Source: Austropuccinia psidii
Taxonomy: Eukaryota > Basidiomycota > Pucciniomycetes > Pucciniales > Sphaerophragmiaceae
NCBI GenBank assembly: GCA_023105745.1
Contig: JALGQZ010000013.1
Span: 3,817,501 to 3,881,500 of the forward strand
Direction: 5' to 3'
DNA: 64,000 nucleotides
Each line of letters starts with the position of its first letter. The first letter of the stretch is position 1. A program made the position numbers and the translations under genes. Shown here piece by piece: positions 11,082 through 22,513 of the stretch. The notes beneath the pieces are model-generated. The model was not told the DNA's origin. It made no database searches and saw only the letters and a list, made by a program, of their open reading frames with translations.

Positions 11082-12039
11082 CTGGGGCTCTTACAGCCCC
11101 AGCAATCTAATTGAATGAATAAAAAATATTTTTTTAAAAAAAATCTTTGTTGCTTCAATCTTATTCAAAAAAACAAATAAGACCCAGCAATCTAATGGAA
11201 TTTTGAAAAAAAATTAAATAATAAAAATAATTTTTTTTTTAAAAAAAATCATTGTTAGTAATTCAATTAATGCAAAAAGAACCAAAAAAAATTAAAATCT
11301 AACAAAAAAAAACAAACAATAATTTTTTTTGAAAAATATAAATTTCACTGGGGCTGTAAGAGCCCCAGTGATCAAATAAATTAAAAAAAAATAAAAAAAG
11401 AAAATAAAAAATAAAAAATTACAAATAATTTCTTTAAAAAACAAAGCCCCAGCAATTAAATTATTGAAAAAAAAATTAAGAAATTAAAATTTAAAAAAAA
11501 TAAAAAAATCAATCTGATTAAATTAGAAAAAAAAATAAAAAAAAAATAAAAATATTTTTTTTTAAAAAAAATCATTGTTGCTGGGGCTCTTACAGCCCCA
11601 TCAATTATATTATTGAAAAAAAAAATTCAGAAATTAAAATTTAAAAAAAAACAAAAAAAATAACTTGATCAAATTAAATTAAAAAAAAATAAAAAAAAAG
11701 TATTTAAAAAAATTGAAAATTAAAAATATTTTTCTTATATTATTGATAAAAAATATTAAAAAAAAAATATTTTCTTTTTAAAAACATTTTGATGGCTGGG
11801 GCTGTACGAGCCCCAGCAATATAATTAAATTAAAAAAAAGAAACTTTTTTTTTTAAAAACGTTTTGATCACTGGGGCTGTAAGAGCCCCAGCAATATAAT
11901 TAAACTTAAAAAAAAATAAAAAAAACATTAATAAATTAAAAGTTAAAATAAAAAAAAATTAAAAATTAAAATTCAAAAAAAAAGAAAAACAATTTTTCTT
12001 TTAAAAACATTTTAATCACTGGGGCTGTAAGAGCTGCAG
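11082..12039. repeat. AT-rich tract with seven GC-rich hairpin units
   Basis: The A/T-rich tract contains CTGGGGCT, a 5-nt loop (GTAAG, or CTTAC on the other strand), then AGCCCCAG: an 8-bp perfect stem. Copies start at 11082, 11348, 11581 (last base changed), 11796 (loop GTACG), 11871 and 12019 (stem decayed), with a half unit near 11445. Copies 1 and 3 have the inverted loop orientation. Flanks are also shared: AAAACATTTTGATCA before and CAATATAATTAAA after. The first unit overlaps the 5' side of the Tet-like ORF. No protein is encoded. Confidence 0.75.
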
Positions 12040-12239
12040 TGATCAAATTAAAGACCAATATATTAAAAAAGAATCAAAATTTGATTAATTGAAAATCAAA
12101 AAAAAAACTCACTTGGCTATCTTTTAATAACAAGTTTTTGGTTAAGAGTATTACTTTATATTGAAGAAAATTGTATAACCAACCTGAAAAGAATTCAGGT
12201 GAGTTTAGCATTTTGCTCCCAAAGTGTAAACAGAATTCA

Positions 12240-12480
12240 ATGTGATGTGAATGACCTAATTGTTAGAACATCTGCCTCTCAAACTGGTTGAGAGGTAGCA
12301 TGTTCAATCCTGGGCGCTGGACAGACTCACCCGGGGGCACCTGGCACAGCGCGCAAAAGTGTGATGTTGAATATGCAACGTCACCTAGACATTGCACGGC
12401 AAGTCTCAGATTAACTGGGTTGACAGTTGCTAAGAAAACTGTAAAAAATGCAATGACAGCTGTCCCACTTCCCTCACCAG
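12240..12480 (+). repeat. tRNA-like sequence, possible SINE head
   Basis: TTGTTAGAACATCTGCC resembles a tRNA D-arm/box A. CCTCTCA-AACTGGT-TGAGAGG forms a 7-bp stem with a 7-nt loop (12275-12295) like an anticodon arm. GTTCAATCC (12302-12310) matches box B. No acceptor stem closes, and position 33 is not T, so it is not a working tRNA. The GC-richer tail to about 12480 differs in composition from the A/T-rich neighbourhood. It is best explained as a tRNA-derived SINE or tRNA relic; a single copy is seen here. Confidence 0.35.
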
Positions 12481-12689
12481 TAACAACACCACCCTCTCAT
12501 AACAACATCCATCCATTTCTGTCCACCCCTATTCATGAGTCTTTGTTTGACTGAAGCATCAACAACTCTTTCAAATGTCTTATGTCTGGCCCAATTCTAC
12601 CATTTTTCACTTTTTTTTCTTCACCCATTCTTTTCTTGAGACAACAATTAATCTCAATCATCAACAAATTGTCATCTTATTTCACTCTC

Positions 12690-14057
12690 ATGGAGCTGTG
12701 TACCTGCAGCAAATGTGTTTTACATACATTCAATCGTCCCAATGGTCCAACACATGAACACTTGCTTTCCATGTGGAACAAGCAAAAACATCAGGATTAT
12801 GATTGGCAACAGCTGCAAACTCTTCCAATTTGTCAGGCTAGCAGTGAACCAAATTCAAGTAATCTCTCTTCATCATCTTTGACTTGCCAATCATCAAGTA
12901 GTGAAGATTCCTTTGTTTTGGATGATGATCAAAGTCTTCCAGGTCAGAAGGGTTTCTCTTTTGCTTGTTATGTCTATACTAACTTTGCTTAAATATTTCA
13001 TCAGTAGTTCTTGTAGCAATATTTATTTGTTGGCTCTACCTTTTCTGTGCATGTATCTTGCCAAACTGCCATATTTTTTATAAATTGCTCCAAGAGAACC
13101 TTATTGAAGCCCATAAGAAGCACACACCTTTACTCAGACAAACATGGGACCTACGCACAATGAAGAAAAGCCTCAAAAGATCCCCCAAGTTGAAGCCCTT
13201 TTAATGCTGCTCAACATGTTATTCATTGTATAATGGCAAGAAAATCCCAATTACCTGTATCTACCAGCCCAGTCAGAATAACATTTGCAAAAACAACCTT
13301 TTCAAACCAACAGCAACATTTAATGCTCTATGAGACAAAGGAATTGCCCCACGTATGGGATCCAACATGAGCTTAAATGAAGTAGGTCTAATAAACACAC
13401 CAAATGCAATTTACTACACTCGTGACCTTGTGGAACAGATGAAATTGCTCTTAAACCTGGAAACGATTGAGTTGTAAATTGAGAATTGGAAGAATGAACT
13501 CACAAAAACCTACCATACCTGCGACATACAACAAAGCTTGGCGTGGAAAACCTTCTTGTGGTCATAATCCAGTAGAAGAACCCCCAATTCACTTCTTATT
13601 TCTTTCTCTCTATTCATAGACTGGTTTAACCCATGAGGAGGCAAGATTGCTGGTAAGCGGGAGAGCTTAGGCTGCCTGGTATTGATGTGTCTTAATCTCC
13701 CACCAAAATACCGGAACAAACCAGCTTTCACTTTACTTTATTCCATCATCCGAGGACCAAGCTCACCTGATATCATCACCATATTGAACATACTGAAACC
13801 TCTAGTGGATGAATTATTAGTAATGAAAAACAGCTGCACTGTCAAGACACAATTATATCCAGAAGGCTGGGATGGTTATGCACAACTACTCCCTCTAGTT
13901 GATGATCATGTGGCCATTCACAAAACGGTTGGTTTTGGCAGTCATTCAGCACAACAATCATGTGCATGGTGCACAGCTGAATTGAGTAACCTTCAGGGGA
14001 TGCAGGTGGGTACCAAACAAACAGGGTTTGTGTCAGCATGTGACTCAAAACCAGAGA
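12690..14057 (+). pseudogene. Plavaka-like (CACTA-type) transposase, truncated
   Basis: The start is taken at ATG 12690 (MELCTCSKC), a Cys-rich N-terminus followed by an acidic and Ser-rich linker. After broken frames, 13500-14057 encodes a SLFIDWFNP block (candidate first catalytic Asp), a GGKIAGK segment, CLNLPPKYRNKPA, IIRGPSSPDIITILNILKPLVDELL, and LLPLVDDHVAIHKTVGFGSHSAQQSCAWC. This is the order seen in Plavaka/CACTA-type transposases of basidiomycetes. At least two stops and a frame change interrupt the 5' part. The gene is cut at 14057 by the family-2 LTR and does not resume in the window. It would have been a nuclear DNA transposase. Confidence 0.65.
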
Positions 14058-15935
14058 TGTCACAGGGGCTCTTATAAGTGAAGAGGGCCTGGCACTCAGT
14101 GAACAGACTTACTTATGGAGGGCTCAGAATAAAATACTCAATGATAAGAGTAATAAAGTAAGAGGATAAATTCCTAATCATAAAATAATAAGCATTAAAA
14201 GATATGAGAAAAACAAAAGCAATAATAAAGAGCCAACCACAAATAATCCTGTACCACTGTTTCAACCTGTTCAGAAAAGAGAAAAGGATTAATAAAGGAT
14301 ATGGCCACCAGGACTCTACTGAACAGGTGAGGGAAGGCAAAGACTAACTTAATAATTAATAGAATAATATTTCTTAATGAGAAACAAAATAATATTAAAT
14401 AATAAATACAATATTTTAATTAACTGGGGGAAAAACCCCCAGGTGGATGAAGAGGGGCTGGTATATGTGAGAAATACCAGCCTTGGAGTTTGAGTGTTGA
14501 GATACTTGCCTGTATGCTGGAAGAAGTTGGATATGGGATTGAATCCTGTATTGGTGAATCCAATACAGGTTATACAGTCAATACAGATATTTGCGCCTGT
14601 ATTGATTACAGGCCTGTATTTGGTGAGTCCTGTATTTGGGTCTTGCATGTATGAAACTGTATTGAGGTCTGAAAACTGTATTTGGAGAATTTTGAATGAA
14701 GCCCCCTTGCTGATTGGGTTTTGAAGGGTATCAATGAAGTAATGATTGTTGAAGATGATTGGTAATGCCCCTGCCTCCTTGGCTGTGACATTATCCCCCT
14801 CTTGAAAGTGGTGAGCTCTGAGAACCATAATTAAAGTGAGTCTTGATGAGCTTGCAATCAATCCATACCATTCTTTCCCCCAATTCCTTAAATTCATCCC
14901 ATTAAACTTTCTTCTTCAATCAATACTCAAACAAAAACTTCACTTGATCACTTGTAGGTAATTTTCCCTTGATCTTGATTCTGAAATCCCTCTTTTCCTT
15001 CAGAATGCCTTCATTCTTCTTGAAAATTTTTCATTCTTGTCTTGAGTATCTTCACCAAAATTTTCTTGAGTCCTCATGGCTTTTGAAAAGTGGGTGACCT
15101 GGGTTTATGTCCCAAGAACACCTGATTTCATCATAATTTGAGTCTTGAGAGTGTTGGCATAAAATGGCCAATACTTGAGGTTTTGGACCATTTCAGAAAT
15201 CCTGGCCAAAATCCCTGATTTGGTGATTAAAGGGGTTTTTGGCCAATTTGCGCAAAGTGCGCAAATGCGCATATATGCCATAATGGCATATATTGGTGAA
15301 AAAATTGAAAAGGAAATTGATTAATGATGAAAAAATGGCCTTATAAAGGATTCTGGCCATTTGGCACATTTTTGCGCAAAGTGCGCAAATGCGCAATTAT
15401 GATGAAATTGGCCAAAAAGGCCTTTTGAAGCCTTTTGACAAGATAAAGAGGCCTTTTGCGCAAAAGTGCACAAATTTGCACAAAAGTGCACAAATGCGCA
15501 AATTTGCCAATATGCATAATTAAGCATATTTTGATGAAAAATGATAAAAATGAGCTATTTTGAAGTTTTGAGGTCTGATATGGCCATTTGTGCCAAAGTG
15601 CATAAATGCATGAAATTGACCGATTGGGCCATTTGGAGCAGTTTTTTTCTCTTCGGTCTTGATTTCTTCTTGAATGTCTTTCTTCTTATCCCCTCCTATT
15701 TTCTTTGATTCAACCCATTCTTGCAGTTCCAAATTGCCATAATTGTCTTGCTGACTTGGAATTGTCCATAATTTTCTTGGTCTTGAATTTGAAATTTTGA
15801 CTTGAAGATGAGTTCAAGGCTGACTTGAAGAAATTTTGATGAGGGTTATCTGTAGCTGGTCTTTACCATTACTAGTGTTTGCTCTTGATTATTAAATGGA
15901 TTGACTCCCAAAAATGATATGGGAGTGATGACTAC
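14058..15935 (-). mobile_element. Family-2 Ty3 3' LTR (minus orientation)
   Basis: It begins TGTCACAGGGGCTC and is the reverse complement of the family-2 LTR at 26963-28421, which ends AGCCCCTGTGACA. Shared blocks include GGCCTGGCACTC near the end and the segment around 14425-14480 (CTGGGGG...CCCCCAG...ACCAGCC). The right boundary is approximate: a decayed TGTCAC-like start lies near 15935. It is longer than its counterpart partly because of a TGCGCA-rich expansion. It interrupts the transposase gene. ORFs inside (for example 14349-14897) are not considered genes. Confidence 0.6.
15240..15530. repeat. TGCGCA-rich short repeat cluster
   Basis: At least four clusters of TTTGCGCAAAGTGCGCAAAT-like sequence occur, around 15246-15275, 15370-15395, 15455-15485 and 15490-15510, inside the family-2 LTR. 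The related LTRs at 26963 and 55315 carry only one or two such units (for example TTTTGCGC near 55610). It is a local expansion of a short palindromic motif. Confidence 0.6.
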
Positions 15936-15989
15936 TGCTTTTGAAATAAGAAATAGAAAAAAAATAAAACATGCAAGTAAGATAAAATG

Positions 15990-16555
15990 AAATAAAATAA
16001 AAATGAAAACAAATTGAGAGAAAAAGAGAGTAAAGAAATGGAAATAAGAAAAATGACTGAGGGTTGTCCTTCTTGTGGTGAGTTGCTTGATTTTGGCCAA
16101 AATGTTCTGAAAGATAAAATCAAGCATTTGATGCTCACACCGTGGCCAAGGTAATGTTTTACAAGAAGTAGACCCCTCAGGGATGCATACCAGGAGATGG
16201 AACTTACTTTCATAACTTCCACTCTCCACCAAGCACCATAAATGAAAATGGAATTATGCCATAACATGAATTGTGGTAATTAATGTCTTGAAAGATAATT
16301 TACAGCATGATTAAAGAAAGAAAAGAAAATAAGAGAAAAGATTGGGCCATATCTTGATGAAAGGTCCAAAGTCTTGAGGGTATGATGTTGCAAGGCCTTC
16401 TGAACCTGTCCAAAGAATTGACAAGTGCTCACAAAGTGGCCAAGTTGATGCTTACAGCAAATTTGGGTAGAATACCCCCTTAAAGGTGCATGCCAGGAGA
16501 GGAACTTACTTTCATAACCTCCAATCCACAACAAGCACCATAAACCAAACTCTTG
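15990..16555 (-). repeat. Tandem repeats in the family-2 3' untranslated region
   Basis: Two units with a period of about 295 bp each contain CTCACA..GTGGCCAAG, GCAT(A/G)CCAGGAGA, GGAACTTACTTTCATAAC and CAAGCACCATAAA (ends near 16250 and 16550). The same unit occurs twice in the plus-strand element at about 54555-54680 and 54815-54965. Its function is unknown; it lies between the end of pol and the 3' LTR. Confidence 0.6.
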
Positions 16556-17140
16556 AGGCATTTGGGCCAGGATTGTCAGGATATAAGGTGTGAAAGTCCT
16601 TGACAAGGTCTGGGGAGTTGGTAAGGTTAGCAGCTGGTTCCCAAGTTGTTCTTTCTGGGTCTTCATTGAATCCTACCCATTCCACTAAATACCATAATGT
16701 ACCTCTCTTGATTTTTGAGTCCAGAAACTGAGCCACTTCCCATTCTTCTTGCTCTTCCACTATTACTGGAGGTGGTGGCAATTGGTGTCGATTTGGGATA
16801 TTTGATTGCTTCACTGGTTCTAGCAAGGACACATGGAAAACAGGGTGAGCTGACTTCCATTGTTGAGGCAACTTGAGGTGATATGCATGGCTGCCAATCT
16901 TCTTGAGAACTTCAAAGGGTCCCAACCATCTTTCTGAAAGTTTTTTGGTGGGTCTTGTTGTCTTGATGCTCTTGGAAGCTAGCCATACTTTGTCCCCAGG
17001 TTGAAAATCAGGTGGAATTGCTCTATTTTTATCTTCATACTTTTTAAAACACTTTCTTCCTGACTCTAACTCTTGTCGGACAACTTGCTGTACTGATTGG
17101 AGTTTTGATGATATCTTTTCAGCAGGTGTATCTTGAGAAA
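16512..17140 (-). pseudogene. Family-2 integrase C-terminus with chromodomain
   Basis: Open frame reading HISQDTPAEKISSKLQSV, then PGDKVWLASK (the GD..WL element of integrase C-termini), LSERWLGPFEVLKKIGSHAY, HPVFHVSLLEPVK, and a chromodomain: EEWEVAQFLDSKIKRGTLWYLVEWVGF...TTWEPAANL. It closely matches the plus-strand family-2 tail at 44476-44856. Chromodomains of chromoviral integrases direct insertion to modified chromatin. The frame runs past the expected end (GPN-SR-stop) for about 11 residues. Upstream it is fused in frame to family-1 integrase at about 17140-17150. Confidence 0.75.
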
Positions 17141-20100
17141 TGTGAATTGAAGCTGTGTCACAAGCCTCCTTCCACATAACATGGAATTCCTTGGCTGTGG
17201 GGTGGATTGTTAGAAGATTCTTCTTCAAGTGATCCACATGCAATAGGGGGTTCCACCCTTTTTCTACCAGTGAAGGTGATTTCTCCGTGTTAGAATGCTT
17301 ACTAGTATTATAGGCCAGTTGGACTGCTGGTAGAAGGGTAACCCAGTCATGGGTGTATCCTTTGTGGTCCTTGTATTCTATGCCATATGCTTAGAGCCTC
17401 CTAAGGATAGCCTCAATGGTTTGGATCATCCTTTCAGCTAGGCCATCTGTTTTTGAATGGTAAGCTGTAGAAAATGCAAGCTTTGTACCTAGCATGTCAT
17501 AGAGGTTGGTCCAAAATTCTGATGTGAATTTTGGTTCCCTGTCACTGATGATGGTTTTGGGGACTCCACATGTGGATATGATGTTATTCCAAAATAAGAA
17601 GCCTGTATCCATTGCTGTGTCTCCCTTATGACATGGTAGGAGCCTCACACTTTTGCTCTAACTATCAACTATGACTAGGAAGTCATTGAAATCTTCTTTG
17701 CCTTCTTGGAAAAGTCCTGTCACCCAGTCCATATTGATGGTTTCTCATGGGTGCTTGGCTTCTTCTATGTGCTGAAGCAGCCATATTTCAACCCATGTTT
17801 TCTATTTTCCTTCTGGAATCTTTCACAAGTGTTGATATATTCACTCAACTCTTGTTCCCATTTGAGACACCAAGCTGTGCTTGCTACCCTTTCCTTGGTC
17901 TTGTCTTCACTCATGTGTCCCATATAGGGGGAGTCATGGCATTCTTTAAGGATCAGGGATATGTGGTCCCTGTCTACTACTGTGAGTGCACTGGTGTGTT
18001 TCTCTCTATGGTAGAGCAGGCCATCTATTAGGAAAAACTTGTTGTCTTTATAGCCCCTCAGCCAGGGTTCCTATAAGTAGGATTCCAGTTTTGGAATCCC
18101 ATACTTCTGTGGAGGGAGTTGCGACAGTATTCTACACTGTTGTTGTTTTTTATATGTCTTTATTACTGCACTGAAAAATTTGTTATGCAGTTTTGAGGAG
18201 CTTATTCCCAATATGGGAGTTTCTGTTCCTTCTGAATCAGTGTGTCTACTTTCTGGGGTACCACTTTCTGATGCCCATTCAGAAAATCTGAAGTTCTTCC
18301 TCCTATCTACTTCCATGAAATGGATAGGAATCTTGGCTGCTACTTCAGTGTCATAGGCTGGGTTGCTTTTTACATTGTCTATTGGCCATTTGCTGAGGCC
18401 ATCTTTATTGTTGTGGATTTTGCCTTCCTTGTATATGATGGTAATATTTCCCCTGTACTTCTGGATGGCTATTTGCCACCTCAGCATGTGTCTATTGGTA
18501 GTCTTCATGTTCAGTAAAGACTTCAAAGCTGTGTAGTCTGTGTAGACTTCAAAGACTGCACCCTCCAAATAATAGTGGAGTTTCTTCAGAGCCCAGACTA
18601 GGCATAGGCATTCAGTCTTGGTGGCCCCATACCTGGCTTCTGAATCTTTCATTTGCCTAGAGATGTAGCATATCACTCCCTCTTTTGGTTCATTATCTAC
18701 CATTTGTCTCTGGTTAAGGGCTGCCCCTAAGCCATGGCTACATGCTGCATCTCTGTATAACTTGAATGGTAGTTCAAAGTCTGGTAAGATGAGCACAGGT
18801 GCATTTATGAGCTAATGTTTTATTGTCTCATATGCATCCCTCCTTTCCTTGGTAATTTCAAAAACTAAATCTTTTAAACATAACCTGTATAGACTACTAA
18901 TTATGTGGGCAAAATTTATGATGTGATTTCTGTAGTAGCTAGCAAGCCCAAGGAAAGATTTAATCTCTTTGATTTTCTTTGGTACTGGTTTTAGAAGTAC
19001 TGCTGCTACTTTGTTCTGGCCTATGGGCAGACTAAGACCTGAGACTTTGTGTCCCAGTTCCAGTAATTCTTGTTGCCCAAAATTCACTTTTTAAGTGAGA
19101 TCTTCAGATTGATGGGTGTGCACTTACTCAGTACTCTTTTTATGTACTACACACGTTCTTCCCATGTCTCTCAGTATATAAGGATTCCATCAATATATAC
19201 TACCATCTAGCCTTCCAATATTTGTTCTTGAAATATTTTGTCCATAATCCTTTGGAAGTGGGCTGGTGCATTTTTGATGCCAAATGGCATCCTAGTGTAC
19301 TCATATATGCCATATGGCATATGATTCTGAGTAATCTCATGGAGTTTGGTTTAACTCCATTCTGGTGGAAGCCTTTCATACAACCCATTTTGGTTATGTA
19401 TTTGGCTTTTGCCAGTTTGTCTAAGGCATGAGGTATCCTGGGTATAGGGTACCTGTCAGATTCTTTGTAGTTATTTAGAGCTCTTAAATCCCCACACAAC
19501 CTAGATTTGACAACATGCCAGGTGATAAGGACAAGAGTGGTGATTTCCACTATTTTATTGTGTCCTATCTTCTTGATGACATCCATTTCTAGGAGTTCAT
19601 TGATGTGTTTCTCAATTTCCTTCCTAGTTTCCATACTTTCTGGGTATGGAGGACTTCTTAGCATGGGTGGATAGGGTCTTTCTACATCCAGATATAATTC
19701 TATATCATGGCCTCTGATTTTTCCTGACAATTCTTCACCAATTGCAAATTCTGGTCTATTTTTCCTCAGCATCTTCAGTAAACTAAGTTCATTTTTACTG
19801 GTGAGCGTAGTGCTGATTTTGCCCTCCCTGAACTCAATCAGTAATTATTCTATAGGCTCATGGGTAGATATTAGGTTTATGTCAAGTGAAAATTTCTTTT
19901 CCTTTTTTGTAGCGATAGTAATATTCCTATTTTTACTGTTGTAAATATCAATGCCATACATTGTCTGGTAGTCTGTTCCCAATAAAACCTCCTGGATGTG
20001 GGCATCTTAAAGTACAACAAGCTCTGGATTTAGTCTGATATTACCTTTCCTGTGGGGTATAATTATCTCTTTGATAATTTTTCCAATGGATGTAATCTTC

Positions 20101-21074
20101 CCTGATGCACTTTTGAATTTCTTTTCCTTGGGTGGCAAGAGTTGTTTTTTCCAATTTGGGAAGTGATGATCCAGTTAATTTCTGCCAACTATTGAACAGT
20201 TTGCTTCACTGTCAATGATCAATGGGTGTTGAGCATTTTCTATGCAAACAGTCATTGTTGTGGCTGTCCCATTTATTTATGCCATTCCTTTAGTTGGTGT
20301 AACTAGGAATTTTTGTTCATCTTGTGTGTGTTTAAACAAGTTTTTTTCAGTGTCTTGTGGCATGCCTGCTTTTAACTGTATGTCCTTAATTTTTAGTGGT
20401 GTTTCCTCTTGATACTCCACTGGAAATTCCTCTCTTGGGTCTTGGTCTTCATTAGATTGTTCTCTGATGGCATCACCCATAGAGTCTGATTCAGAACTCT
20501 CTGTGGGGAATTAATCTTCTGGGACTTTCTCAATGGCATAGACTTTCTTCTTTTACTTTGCAAAGTTATTGGCATAATGGTCTTTTTAGCCACAATTGTG
20601 ACAAGGATTCTTCTTCTTAGTCACTTCTGCCACTCTTTCTCTGGGTTTGTTTTTGAGCTCCACCCTGAATGGTTGTTTCTCTCTGAGACCACTGCTTTGA
20701 TATGGGGAATATTTCCCTATATTTGTTCTTTTCCTTACATCTTGTAAGGTATTTGCAATGTCATCTAGAGTGCAAATTTGGTTGCATCTGCATTTTACTG
20801 CATGTGCTAATTCTCCTGGCATTTGTGTCAGGAGTTTTTGATTCCTCATATGAATATTCATCTGATGATCAATGGCTCTAAGTCTTTTAGACTGTCTAAG
20901 ACCACTCATATGGATCTTTGTCCACAGAGTACTTGTCATTTTCAAATGACATGGTCTTCTGCCATATCCCAGTACCATTGCTGTACCTTTTGATGATTTG
21001 ACTCTTCCACCATGGATTTCTTTCATCTCTGTGTACCAAATACTAGCATGGTCTTTTAATGCTGTATCCAATTT
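17141..21074 (-). pseudogene. Family-1 Ty3 Gag-Pol, decayed (capsid to integrase)
   Basis: Order on the minus strand: end of capsid and a Cys-rich zinc-knuckle start (CHNCG, 20586-21071); acidic spacer (20277-20480); protease region with the catalytic Asp loop mutated near 20200; RT (19200-19772, with [39 protein letters not shown]); RT thumb (18812-19087); RNase H (18071-18796, YRDAACSHGLGAAL); integrase core (17391-17648, ISDREPKF and [15 protein letters not shown]). Multiple stops and frameshifts separate these, including RRL-stop-AYG at about 17391. It is the 3' continuation of the gag at 22514-24192. Confidence 0.8.
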
Positions 21075-22513
21075 TGTCAGCTGGAGTCTATGTTGAAGTA
21101 GTAATTAGGCTATTTACAGCTAGAACTATGACTGTGACATGTGGAAAAAATTTTAATAATAAGAGTTTTTGATAATATAATAGTTTATAAGATAATAAAA
21201 GGGTTCTACTATTTGGAAAATAGTGGTGGTGAGCGCTATTGAGAACCCTGGATGCAGTCTTACCAGTTAGATTACTATGATAAGTACTACAATAATTAAA
21301 ATTATAATTATACCCTGATTATTACCCAAGAGTGAAACTGTTTTGGACATTTTACTACGTAGGACATTCATGAGAAGGATGAGTAAACAATTCTGGCTGT
21401 GAAAAGCCTGCTTTTTATCCTGAAATGGGGTGGAAAGGGTGCTAGACCTTTCCACGTAGAGGAAGTGAAGATTTTTTCACTCTCTAGTACTGGCTTGTAG
21501 TTTGCAAACAGCCTGTATAGCCTGTATTTGGCTATGATGTGGCTTTTAAACCACATCTGGGCAGTTTTCACCAATACAGGGTGAAAATTTTCATCTGGGG
21601 ACCTCACAGCCTGATTCTGGCGTGTATGACGCGTAGAATTCTGTACAGAAACTGTATGGGACCCCAGTATTGACTGACATATGAGGTATTGAAGTAAAAA
21701 CAAGCTTCTTTGTCTATTTGACACCTCATATTCATGGTTATGGGATAATATCCCATGGTAAAGCTGTATTGGTCAAAATGTGGGATTTTGACCTTAAAAC
21801 AGCTATAACTTTGTCAGTTCTTGAGGTATCAACCGCAAAACTAAACCAGTGTTTAGCCCTGTGTGTGTTCTACACAATGGTACCTTATTTGATATGGTTA
21901 TCATTAAATATGGCAAAGTTATGCCATGTACAAGATTTTTGTACATATATGTGTTTTAGGCAAAAAGCTGTGTTGAGCTTGTTTGCCCCATAACTTCTGC
22001 TGTAGTTGAGATATGGAGAAATGGATGACACCATCAGATAGCCCTGATTGCTCTCTTTCCAAAAAGACCCCACTTCAAGTATCTCACACTAAAGCTGTGG
22101 AAGTTAGGTGAGAGGTGAATGTCTTGTTCACCCTTATTTGGCCTGAAATTGACCATAACTCCAGTAAGATTGGTGCTAGCTCAGTTTGGCTTGTCCCATT
22201 GGATAGCCCTGGCTTAGAGATTCATTTTGAGTACCCATTTGATGGGGTTAAGTCTCTCTTTCTAGATTTTAGATGAGAGGTGAAAATTAAGGTTTATGCT
22301 CAGCAATAACTTTGAGCAGGAATAACTTTGTTATTTCTTGTCCTATGGTGATGGGACTTATGATTTCAGAAAGAGGTGAGATTCCTTTTCCTTTTGATAC
22401 CTTCTGAGCTGATTTGGCTCAGCTCCATGTTTTGGTGGTATCTTGGCTATACCATTGGTTTATGGTATTTTGGCTGTCATGCTTGTGCTCTGGTTTTGAG
22501 TCACAGGCTGACA
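21075..22513 (-). mobile_element. Solo family-1 LTR inserted in gag
   Basis: It begins TGTCAGCTGGAGTC and ends ACAGGCTGACA, and is 1439 bp long. It is flanked by a perfect 5-bp target duplication AATTT (21070-21074 and 22514-22518). Removing it rejoins the capsid sequence PDYWITA...DTALKDHASIWYTEM. It is close in sequence to the other family-1 LTRs, so it is a later family-1 insertion that recombined to a solo LTR. Confidence 0.9.

Noticed and set aside
11082..12039. Regularly repeated hairpins resembling a CRISPR array
   Set aside because: Spacing is irregular (75 to 266 bp), the units are small palindromes in both orientations, and the genome is eukaryotic.
12268..12330. A functional tRNA gene
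   Set aside because: No acceptor stem pairs, position 33 is not T, and the T-arm stem is poor. Only a tRNA-like relic is supported.
14349..14897. 182-codon minus-strand ORF
   Set aside because: It lies wholly inside a family-2 LTR, and the corresponding region of the other LTR does not keep the frame.
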